Position numbers and translations under genes: made by a program. The notes beneath the pieces are model-generated. The model had not been told where the DNA came from. It saw only the letters and a list, made by a program, of their open reading frames with translations, and ran no database searches. Below, one piece after another: positions 6,629 to 12,490 of a DNA stretch of 12,840 bases (the first letter of the stretch is position 1; every line of letters starts with the position of its first letter). Origin of the DNA: Desulfobacterales bacterium (lineage in GTDB: Bacteria; Desulfobacterota; Desulfobacteria; Desulfobacterales; JAFDCJ01); contig CP070771.1 in the NCBI GenBank assembly GCA_020345785.1, positions 5,401,835 through 5,414,674 on the forward strand, given 5' to 3'.

Positions 6629-7700
6629 TCTCAGCCTTTTTCGAAGGTATCCGGAACTGGGTCGTAAACTGCCGTATATCGACCTGGGAACCTTCCCGAC
6701 TCCCGTGCACCCCCTGCAGCACCTGGACGTTGAAAACCTCTGGATCAAACGCGACGATCAAAGTTCATCTGTCTATGGCGGCAATAAAATCAGAAAGCTG
6801 GCCTTTATTCTGGCTGAAGCCCGGCAAAAAAAAATCCGGCATCTGATCAGCCTGGGAGGCATCGGCACCAACCACGGTCTGGCATGTGCTCTTTTTTCCC
6901 GTCAGCTGGGAATCAAATGCACGCTGCTGCTGTATCACCAGCCGGTTACCGCCAATGTGCAGCTTGTCCTGCTTATGCTTGAAAAATACAAGGCCCGGCT
7001 GATTTACCAAAAGACCCTGTGGCGCACATTGGTGGGCTACTATTTGCTTTACCGCATGAAATATCCATCCGCCTATTTCGTTTACCCCGGTGGTTCCAGC
7101 GCCCTCGGCACCGTCGGATATGTCGATGCCGCCATTGAGCTAAAGGACCAGGTCGATCAGGGCATAATACCCGAACCCGGGGTGATCTTCTGTCCTTTGA
7201 GTTCCGGCGGCAGTCTGGCAGGATTGGCGCTGGGTCTGCAGCTGATCGGAATGAAGACCCGGCTGATCGGTGTGCGGGTGATTGCATCCCATCTCGGTCC
7301 TTTCCAGGCCTGCACCCGGCATACGGTTGCCAAGCAGATGAAACATGCTTACAGATATCTGAAGAAAAGATGCCGGGACCTGCCGGATATTACCATAAGG
7401 GTACCTGCAATCCTGGATGATTTTTTCGGCGACGGCTACGGCATGCCCACCGAAGCTGGTAGCAAAGCCTGTCACCTGATGGAAGAAAAAGAAGGCATCA
7501 CGTTGGACCCGACGTATACCGCCAAGACGTTTGCCGCCGTGCTGGATTATTGTCGCAATCAGCAGCGTGACCGCGGTCCGGTTTTGTACTGGCACACTTA
7601 CAACTCGGTGGATCTGTCCGCCCAGGCAAAGGAGGTCGATTTCCGGAGTCTGCCAGCACCGCTGCAAGGTTTTATCGAACAGAAGCCGGTGGCGTATTGA
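6603..7700 (+). CDS. PLP-dependent D-cysteine desulfhydrase / ACC deaminase family enzyme
   Basis: This 365-residue cytosolic enzyme is of the fold-type II tryptophan-synthase-beta group. YGGNKIRKL (58-66) places the PLP Schiff-base lysine at Lys62. SLGGIGTNHGLACALFSRQLG contains the TNH that replaces the usual SNH cofactor and substrate loop. PGGSSALGTVGYVDAAIEL and PLSSGGSLAGLALGL match the family's phosphate-cradle segments. Relatives break down D-cysteine (to pyruvate, H2S and ammonia), 1-aminocyclopropane-1-carboxylate, or L-cysteate-like amino acids. The exact substrate is not readable here. It is about 30 residues longer than typical members, mostly at the N-terminus. The start ATG 6603 lies 26 bp inside the permease gene, with AAAGGGA about 10 nt upstream, so translational coupling is likely. 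The pair reads as an amino-acid import and degradation unit. Confidence 0.85.
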   Translation: MNGSGNRCNLSLFRRYPELGRKLPYIDLGTFPTPVHPLQHLDVENLWIKRDDQSSSVYGGNKIRKLAFILAEARQKKIRHLISLGGIGTNHGLACALFSRQLGIKCTLLLYHQPVTANVQLVLLMLEKYKARLIYQKTLWRTLVGYYLLYRMKYPSAYFVYPGGSSALGTVGYVDAAIELKDQVDQGIIPEPGVIFCPLSSGGSLAGLALGLQLIGMKTRLIGVRVIASHLGPFQACTRHTVAKQMKHAYRYLKKRCRDLPDITIRVPAILDDFFGDGYGMPTEAGSKACHLMEEKEGITLDPTYTAKTFAAVLDYCRNQQRDRGPVLYWHTYNSVDLSAQAKEVDFRSLPAPLQGFIEQKPVAY

Positions 7701-7885
7701 GGCCGGATTGCCAAGTATTATTCGCAGCCGACTTGTTAAATGGAGCGTTAATTTTTTTTATCCTTATTCCTTTGACCTTGAACCTTTAGCCTTATACCGT
7801 TGGGTTACTGATGAGTTCATTAGTGTTTAGACATAGATTCACCGCCCGCTTCGCTCGAGCCGCAAAGATCGCAGAGGAATTTTTC

Positions 7886-7920
7886 TTTTAACTTTCTGCT
7901 GAGAGGCCAGAAAGTTAAAA
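7886..7920. repeat. Perfect hairpin I of the inverted-repeat element
   Basis: TTTTAACTTTCTG (7886-7898) is the exact reverse complement of CAGAAAGTTAAAA (7908-7920), giving a 13-bp stem with a 9-nt loop. The loop plus its closing base (TGAGAGGCC, 7900-7908) is complementary to GGCCTCTCA at 8069-8077 in hairpin III. Confidence 0.8.
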
Positions 7921-7933
7921 ACGCACGCCCATC

Positions 7934-8005
7934 GGGCAATAGTTTCGCGTACAATTTTCAAGACGTCACGATCATATGATTTTCTTCGTTTAAGGCAGAT
8001 TGCCC
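7934..8005. repeat. Hairpin II of the inverted-repeat element
   Basis: GGGCAAT (7934-7940) pairs with ATTGCCC (7999-8005). The 58-nt interior contains GACGTC and the perfect palindrome ATCATATGAT (7971-7980). Part of the left arm can alternatively form a small hairpin GCCC-ATC-GGGC (7927-7937). Confidence 0.6.
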
Positions 8006-8091
8006 TTTATGTTTGCCGGAGGCCGACCGTTTAAAATATTCAATAGATCGGTCATCCCGCCCATGCGGGGCCTCTCAATGGCAAACATAAA
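8006..8091. repeat. Branched hairpin III of the inverted-repeat element
   Basis: TTTATGTTTGCC (8006-8017) pairs exactly with GGCAAACATAAA (8080-8091), a 12-bp stem that begins directly after hairpin II. Inside it, GAGGCC (8019-8024) pairs with GGCCTC (8069-8074). GACCG (8025-8029) pairs with CGGTC (8049-8053). CCCGC (8056-8060) pairs with GCGGG (8065-8069). Together they draw a three-way junction, with base 8069 shared between two alternatives. Confidence 0.75.
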
Positions 8092-8247
8092 ATAAATATT
8101 CTCTGCGCACTTTGCGGCTCTGCGGTGAATATTAAGTCTTAAGAAAGAATGTCTAAATAACTATTGCCGCATTAGCAATTCAGTAGGCTGTTTTTTTTAT
8201 GGCTGACAGAGTTACGAGCCTTAACAATTTAGTGCTTGGTGATGGAT

Positions 8248-9576
8248 ATGATCAAAAAAGATAATCTAACTGCTGAAGTCATCGTTGTCGGGTCGGGACC
8301 CGGCGGGGCCACCGTGGCCCGGGAACTGAGCCGCCGAGGCAAAGACGTCCTCATTTTGGAGCGCGGCTACGATTACCGGAAAAAATTTTATTACGGCACC
8401 TATCTGGGAGCCTTGCGGTATTCAGAACGCATGAGCCTGCTGTATACCGAGGAAGGGTTGAACATTATCGCACCCATCATGGTCGGCGGCGCCACCAGCA
8501 TGTACTGTGCATGCGCCGCCGAACCGCCGAACTGGTTCAAAGATAAATACAATCTCGATATCGATGCCGAGGTCAAAGAGACCATCGCAGAGTTGAACAT
8601 CCGTCCGCTGCCGGAAGATCTGCGCGGTGCGGCCTCCACCCGGATTGCCCGGGCCGGCCAGGCATTAGGCTACGATTGGTTTGCCCAGCCCAAGTTCATG
8701 ACTCCCGACCGAAGTCAACATCGCGGCAAAAAATTCACCTGCGGCGCCAACTGCATGCTGGGCTGCCGCTGCGGCGCAAAATGGAACGCCGCCGAGTGGG
8801 TGGATGAAGCGGTGGCTGCCGGGGCGCGGATACGACAGGGCGCCCGGATCAAAGCGGTCAGGATTGAGAACGGCCGGGTCGCGGCTCTCGAGGGCCGCAT
8901 CAGAGGCGCATCGTTTGAGGCCCGGGCCGACACAGTGGTTTTGTCGGCCGGCGGCATCGGAACGCCGCGCATATTGCAAAATTCCGGGCTGGACGGCGCC
9001 GGCGTCGGAATGACCATGGACACTACCGTGATCATCTACGGTGCCGGCCCTGACAAAGGCAGCGGCAAAGAGCCCCCCATGACGTGGTCCTGGGAAAACC
9101 CGGAGGCGGGCTATATGCTCAGTACCCTGACCGATCCTTGGCTGATGTATCCGCTGGCCGCCGTGCGCAGGGGCATCGGACCGGCGCTGCGCTGGCTGCA
9201 GTGGAACAAGATGCTGGGTGTCATGATCAAGCTCAAGGACGACATTACGGGGGGAATATATCCGGACGGTAAGATCCGCAAGCCGCTTTCGGCAAGTGAT
9301 ACTGAAAGGCTGCAGGATGCTTATGAAGTCTGCCGGCGCATTCTAATTGAAGCCGGCGCCAAAAAATCCAGTATTTTCATGCGGCCGCTGATCGGCACCC
9401 ACCCCAGCGGTACGGTGCGCGTCGGGGACATGGTGGACGCCGATCTGCAAACCGAGGTCAAAGGCCTGTATGTCTGCGATGCCAGTGTCTTTCCCGAGGC
9501 CCTGGACCGCCCCACGGTGCTGACCATCATCGGCCTGGGTAAGCGCCTGGCAAAGCACTTAACCGAAAAAGCTTAA
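8248..9576 (+). CDS. GMC-type FAD-dependent oxidoreductase with cysteine cluster
   Basis: With ATG 8248 as start (GGTG 6 nt upstream; in-frame TTG 8236 and ATG 8242 are alternatives) this is 442 residues. The FAD loop GSGPGG (15-20) and ILERG (36-40) form the N-terminal Rossmann site, and the ADTVVLSAGGIGTPRIL segment is typical of the GMC flavin domain. The C-terminus has the catalytic-histidine motif THPSGTVRVG (His385) and LYVCDASVFPEALDRPTVLTIIGLGKRL, the family's closing FAD contact. Cys165, 169, 173 and 175 form CxxxCxxxCxC, just where COG2303-type proteins often have Cys-rich CxxC..GC.xGAK. GMC enzymes oxidise an alcohol to a carbonyl; the substrate here is unknown. It is shorter than the usual 500-600 residues, with a reduced substrate domain. 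No partner redox gene adjoins it. Confidence 0.85.
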   Translation: MIKKDNLTAEVIVVGSGPGGATVARELSRRGKDVLILERGYDYRKKFYYGTYLGALRYSERMSLLYTEEGLNIIAPIMVGGATSMYCACAAEPPNWFKDKYNLDIDAEVKETIAELNIRPLPEDLRGAASTRIARAGQALGYDWFAQPKFMTPDRSQHRGKKFTCGANCMLGCRCGAKWNAAEWVDEAVAAGARIRQGARIKAVRIENGRVAALEGRIRGASFEARADTVVLSAGGIGTPRILQNSGLDGAGVGMTMDTTVIIYGAGPDKGSGKEPPMTWSWENPEAGYMLSTLTDPWLMYPLAAVRRGIGPALRWLQWNKMLGVMIKLKDDITGGIYPDGKIRKPLSASDTERLQDAYEVCRRILIEAGAKKSSIFMRPLIGTHPSGTVRVGDMVDADLQTEVKGLYVCDASVFPEALDRPTVLTIIGLGKRLAKHLTEKA

Positions 9577-9613
9577 TTGGACACGGATGAACACGGAAAC
9601 CACAGATTAAAAC
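9577..9613. repeat. Intergenic phrase repeat (TTGGACACGGATGAACACGG)
   Basis: Directly after the GMC stop codon lies TTGGACACGGATGAACACGG, then AAACCACAGATTAAAAC. Its first 12 bases reappear inverted as ATCCGTGTCCAA at 12453-12464, where a second ATCCGTGT (12434) also occurs. I recall similar non-coding phrases in other bacterial genomes, but I have not checked this. Confidence 0.6.
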
Positions 9614-9676
9614 TGCAGGACAAACCATCCGCGGCTTCCGATAGCGATTCAAATTTGACATTTACAACGGGCAAGG

Positions 9677-9693
9677 AACAACCGACAACTGAC
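9677..9693 (+). repeat. Intergenic phrase repeat (ACAACYGACAACTGAC), copy 1
   Basis: AACAACCGACAACTGAC is a short internally repeated sequence (ACAACYGAC twice) in the convergent gap between the GMC and HMA-domain genes. A second copy, CAACCAACAACTGACAACTG, starts at 11158 in the same orientation. Confidence 0.55.
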
Positions 9694-9694
9694 C

Positions 9695-9715
9695 CAATTG
9701 AGTGTTACTCAGTTG
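9695..9715. terminator. Stem-loop in the convergent gap, possible weak bidirectional terminator
   Basis: CAATTGAG (9695-9702) pairs with CTCAGTTG (9708-9715) around a 5-nt loop, with one G-U pair. It lies 4 bp beyond the stop codon of the minus-strand HMA-domain gene and after the GMC gene. No U-run follows on either strand, so intrinsic termination is doubtful; 3'-end protection is an alternative. Confidence 0.35.
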
Positions 9716-9719
9716 AATA

Positions 9720-10730
9720 TTACTGCTTCGTGCAACTACTGCCGCATCCTGAGCCGGCGGCGCTGTTATTGACGATGTTCTCGAGGTTTTTGTCATAGTA
9801 GACCACTTTGGCCAGAAGCTGCGCGTTATTGTACCAGTCGGCATATTGCTGTCTTTTTTCCAGGTCGTTGGTGAGACCGGACAAAATCTTTTCATTTAGA
9901 TAGCGGTCGATGGTCACGCGATTTTCAAACTTTTTGACAAAATAATCATAATCATATTCGGCATCTTTCAGGGCCTGCCTGAATTGTTCCAGCGCCATGT
10001 CTTTTTTTGCCAGGTAATCACTGAGTTCCTGCTCAACGGTCTGCTTCGGCAGCCTGAATCCGGCTTTGCGAATTTCCTGCATCTGTATACCTTCACTGAT
10101 CAGACTCGATGCCACCTGGGATTGCAGTCTCTGCAGCAAAGCACCGCCCTGGTCCCCGCTAAAGATATTTTCGCCGTATACTTTCTGATAGCGACTTCTG
10201 ATATGGGCAAGCTCCGTGTTGAAATCATCTCTTGATATTTCCCAGTCTCCCACAGCGGCGACATACAGCTTGGAACGGGAGGCAAAAAAGTCGTTTTCTT
10301 TTTCGACCTCGTCTTTGGTCAGCGTCTGCTTCAGGGTCGCCGGGTAACCGGCGGCGGTGATGGCGGATGCAATCGGCTCCAGGTTTTTGAGTTTGGAACT
10401 GTCATAGAACACCTCGACCCGGCCGCTGCCCACATCCACCAGCACGTCGCGGATTCCTTCGAAGCCGGCCAGGCTGGATTTAATCGTGTATATACACCCG
10501 GAACAGGACATGCCCTGAACGTCGAGCACGGCCTTGGCGGAATTTGCAATCGGCCCGGAATTATTCGTTTTCGCCCTACCGACGGCCGGAACCGGGTCTT
10601 GCCCGGCCAGTTTGGCAACCGGCCGCACATCCTGCTGACTGCCGGGATTGATCTTGGCGGTAATAAGGGCTGCCACCAGAAGCAGAGCTGATAGAGAAAT
10701 GACGCCTATGAGTAAATACCGTTTGATCAT
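9720..10730 (-). CDS. Membrane-anchored HMA domain - SurA-like fusion protein with CxxxC tail
   Basis: This 336-residue protein has a single N-terminal hydrophobic segment (about 5-24) after MIKR. The segment acts as a signal anchor or uncleaved signal peptide, so the rest is probably periplasmic. A ~45-residue polar linker leads to a heavy-metal-associated domain (about 66-135) with the metal motif GMSCSGC (Cys76, Cys79). From ~155 the protein resembles the N-terminal helical chaperone domain of SurA/parvulin-type isomerases: VAAVGDWEISRDDFNTELAHIRSRY, followed by amphipathic helices to ~300. No parvulin catalytic domain follows. The tail ends GSGCGSSCTKQ, with Cys329 and Cys333 as a likely second metal or thiol site. 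GGAGG precedes ATG 10730 by 10 nt. A role in handling a soft metal (Cu, Hg, Zn) or in metal-dependent folding is inference. No metal ATPase or regulator lies nearby. Confidence 0.8.
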   Translation of the reverse strand: MIKRYLLIGVISLSALLLVAALITAKINPGSQQDVRPVAKLAGQDPVPAVGRAKTNNSGPIANSAKAVLDVQGMSCSGCIYTIKSSLAGFEGIRDVLVDVGSGRVEVFYDSSKLKNLEPIASAITAAGYPATLKQTLTKDEVEKENDFFASRSKLYVAAVGDWEISRDDFNTELAHIRSRYQKVYGENIFSGDQGGALLQRLQSQVASSLISEGIQMQEIRKAGFRLPKQTVEQELSDYLAKKDMALEQFRQALKDAEYDYDYFVKKFENRVTIDRYLNEKILSGLTNDLEKRQQYADWYNNAQLLAKVVYYDKNLENIVNNSAAGSGCGSSCTKQ

Positions 10731-10805
10731 AAGTTTATAGCCTCCATTGGATTTGTTTGTTTATATAGTGCCAGACTTTTTTCTTAATTGAATCTTGCAG
10801 TTAAA

Positions 10806-10850
10806 CCGTTACTGATTCAACCCGGCCCTTTGCCGGCATCAGTTAAACGG
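10806..10850. repeat. Two-tier hairpin
   Basis: CCGTTACTGAT (10806-10816) pairs with ATCAGT (10838-10843) and AACGG (10846-10850) across a 2-nt bulge. Inside, CCGGC (10822-10826) pairs with GCCGG (10832-10836) around CCCTT-type loop bases. In total about 16 pairs form. No U-run follows. Confidence 0.6.
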
Positions 10851-10919
10851 CTAAAAGGCCGAAAAAAATTATTAGCCGCCTATTTTGCCATTCACAACGA
10901 GTTCCGTCAAGCAAAAATT

Positions 10920-10932
10920 GCCACAATGTGGC
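10920..10932. promoter_or_regulatory. Palindrome GCCACAATGTGGC, possible operator
   Basis: A perfect 6+1+6 inverted repeat lies between two divergent genes, about 190 bp before the HMA-domain start codon. Short symmetric sites of this kind often bind dimeric repressors. No regulator gene is in view, so this is only a candidate. Confidence 0.3.
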
Positions 10933-11157
10933 TATTGATAAACGGATGTTTGATGGATTGCCGGCCCATTTAAACCAGATGAAAAACTGGTTAGCACGCT
11001 AGATAAAAGGGCTGATTCCAAACTTAATGCTCTATATCTGTATAAACAAATTGAACCTACTCAATTTTTGTATTATTACTAACACTTGAATTTTGGTGCA
11101 AAATTAAGGTATCAAATGAGTGCTTTTAAAATAATGCCTGTCTCTATCCGCAGCGGA

Positions 11158-11181
11158 CAACCAACAACTGACAACTGACAG
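11158..11181 (+). repeat. Intergenic phrase repeat (ACAACTGAC), copy 2
   Basis: CAACCAACAACTGACAACTG followed by ACAG contains ACAACTGAC twice in overlapping tandem. It is the same phrase and orientation as the sequence at 9677-9693. It lies about 76 bp before the HAD phosphatase start codon. Confidence 0.55.
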
Positions 11182-11256
11182 CAGGATTTGGTTCCAATTT
11201 ATTTTTGGTAGTGCGGCAAGCGTGTGTAAACTAAAACATTTTCATAGCGAGTAATT

Positions 11257-12222
11257 ATGCCTCAAATGCTTTTCTTGCAAAACATTATCGCCTGCATCTG
11301 GGACTTCGATAAAACCCTGATCCCCGGCTACATGCAGGAGCCTCTCTTTGCCCGCTACCAGGTCGATCCTAAAAAATTCTGGCAGGAGGTTGCCGAGCTG
11401 CCGAATTATTATCGCAAAAGCGGTTTGGAAATGATTGCATCCGACACGGCCTACCTCAATCACATTTTAACCTACGCCCGGGAAGGGGTTTTCAAAGGGC
11501 TGAACAACGACACGTTGCGCGAACTGGGCGCTGAAATAAAATTTTATCAGGGCCTGCCGGGCTTTTTTGACGAGGTAAAAAAAATTGTGCGGGATAACCC
11601 CGCGTACCGCCAGCATGAAATCAAGGTCGAGCACTATGTTGTCTCCACCGGCCTGCTGCAAATGATCCTGGGCAGCGAGATTGCCCCCTATATTGACGGT
11701 GTCTGGGGCTGTGAGTTTGTCGAGCAGCCGCCGCCGCCCGGCTATCTGGCAAGGTCAAGGCCAAAGAATCCGGCGCAGCCGAAAATCATCTCCCAGCTGG
11801 CTTATGCCCTGGACAATACCACCAAAACCAGGGCCATTTTTGAAATCAACAAGGGCAGCAACAAGATCCCGGATATCGACGTCAACGCCAAAATCCCGGA
11901 CGAGGATCGCCGCGTGCCCTTTCAGAACATGATCTATGTTGCCGACGGGCCGAGCGATGTGCCCGTGTTTTCGATTGTCAACCGCTTCGGCGGCCGAACT
12001 TTCGCTGTCTACCGCCCCGGTTCGAAAGAAGAATTCTCCCAGGTTAACAACCTTCAAAAGCAGGGCCGGGTGCAGTCATTCGGCGAGGCCAATTACACTG
12101 AAGGTTCGCAAACCGCCATGTGGCTTAAAAATGCAATCAGTGAAATAGCGGATTTAATCGTGGAAAACAGGGAAAGAGCGCTGGGAGACAAAATCGGCAA
12201 ACCACCCAGACACCTGGATTGA
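11257..12222 (+). CDS. HAD-superfamily hydrolase (phosphatase-like)
   Basis: This 321-residue protein has the haloacid dehalogenase motifs in order. Motif I is DFDKT (Asp16 nucleophile, Asp18, Thr20). Motif II is VVST (Ser130/Thr131). A lysine for motif III is likely Lys190 or Lys199. Motif IV is ADGPSDVPVF (Asp230, Asp234), which holds Mg. A helical cap of about 100 residues sits between motifs I and II, as in phosphoserine-phosphatase-like (C1 cap) enzymes. It probably dephosphorylates a small metabolite; the substrate cannot be told. The insert around 155-215, with PPPPGYLARSRPKNPAQPK and IPDIDVNAKIPDED, is longer than in common members. ATG 11257 lies 6 nt after GCGAG. Another in-frame ATG lies three codons on. 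It is apparently a single-gene transcript. Confidence 0.85.
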   Translation: MPQMLFLQNIIACIWDFDKTLIPGYMQEPLFARYQVDPKKFWQEVAELPNYYRKSGLEMIASDTAYLNHILTYAREGVFKGLNNDTLRELGAEIKFYQGLPGFFDEVKKIVRDNPAYRQHEIKVEHYVVSTGLLQMILGSEIAPYIDGVWGCEFVEQPPPPGYLARSRPKNPAQPKIISQLAYALDNTTKTRAIFEINKGSNKIPDIDVNAKIPDEDRRVPFQNMIYVADGPSDVPVFSIVNRFGGRTFAVYRPGSKEEFSQVNNLQKQGRVQSFGEANYTEGSQTAMWLKNAISEIADLIVENRERALGDKIGKPPRHLD

Positions 12223-12263
12223 CATACCTGTCAATCGTTAAAGGAGCGCTTCGCTGGAGGAGC

Positions 12264-12280
12264 GCCCAAATAAATTGGGC
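12264..12280. terminator. Short hairpin after the HAD gene
   Basis: GCCCAA (12264-12269) pairs with TTGGGC (12275-12280) around a 5-nt loop, 42 bp after the HAD stop codon. Just upstream, AGGAGCGC occurs twice (12242 and 12259). Only TTGAGGG follows rather than a U-run, so termination is uncertain. Confidence 0.35.
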
Positions 12281-12346
12281 TTGAGGGCTGGGGCAAAAAG
12301 GTCTTGATAAATTCAGCCAGGCTTTCCCGCAGGGCTTGTTTTTTTG

Positions 12347-12370
12347 CCCGATCGCCGTCTCCCGATCGGG
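12347..12370. repeat. Perfect 8-bp hairpin CCCGATCG/CGATCGGG
   Basis: CCCGATCG (12347-12354) and CGATCGGG (12363-12370) enclose an 8-nt loop. Beyond a G-G mismatch, four more T-A pairs extend the stem (TTTT before, AAAA after). The T-run precedes rather than follows the stem on the plus strand. Confidence 0.6.
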
Positions 12371-12384
12371 GAAAACGAATCATT

Positions 12385-12464
12385 CCTCCGTGTTCTCTGT
12401 GACTCTGTGGTAAATGAAGAAAATGATCATAAAATCCGTGTTAATCAGCGCAATCCGTGTCCAA
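12385..12464. repeat. Cluster of intergenic phrase repeats before the last gene
   Basis: CCTCCGTGTTCTCTGTGACT, continuing CTGTGGTAAA, lies at 12385-12414. ATCCGTGTTAATCAGCGC and then AATCCGTGTCCAA follow at 12434-12464. The last part is the inverted copy of the start of the phrase at 9577. The stretch ends 26 bp before the final start codon and is part of the 268-bp gap 12223-12490, which has no gene. Confidence 0.6.
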
Positions 12465-12490
12465 ATGAATAAAAAAAGGGATATATTTCA

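Larger units (their letters stand above)
7826..8157. mobile_element. Non-coding element with long terminal inverted repeats and serial hairpins (MITE-like candidate)
   Basis: The ends are inverted copies of each other. TTTAGACAT (7826-7834) pairs with ATGTCTAAA (8149-8157). ATTCACCGC (7837-7845) pairs with GCGGTGAAT (8122-8130). AGCCGCAAAG..CGCAGAG (7858-7876) matches the reverse complement of 8101-8119 at 17 of 19 positions. The AT-rich stretch just inside is also similar. The right arm has an extra ~18 bp between its outer blocks, and the left arm has an extra ~12 bp containing GCTTCGCTCG. Three hairpins fill the interior (listed separately). There is no open frame of note and no clear target duplication, although TAGT flanks both ends in inverted form. 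It lies in the 547-bp gap before the GMC gene. It could be a miniature inverted-repeat transposable element, a large structured RNA, or a dispersed chromosomal repeat; the sequence alone does not decide. Confidence 0.6.
10731..11256. other. Gene-free divergent gap rich in palindromes
   Basis: This gap of 526 bp separates divergent genes and must hold both promoters. I see no convincing gene; a 61-codon frame at 10788 lacks a ribosome site. It holds a two-tier hairpin at 10806-10850, the palindrome GCCACAATGTGGC (10920-10932), an AACCAG/CTGGTT hairpin (10973-10992) and a phrase repeat at 11158. The rest is AT-rich. The left half is patchily open in shifting frames and could be a decayed gene, but no family is recognisable. 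Confidence 0.5.

Noticed and set aside
7826..8157. CRISPR array or integron attachment site
   Set aside because: Repeats are inverted rather than regularly spaced direct repeats; there are no spacers, and no cas or integrase gene is in the window.
10788..10973. Plus-strand frame of 61 codons in the gap before the HAD gene
   Set aside because: It has no ribosome site, no recognisable product and overlaps a strong hairpin; a decayed gene is possible but unsupported.
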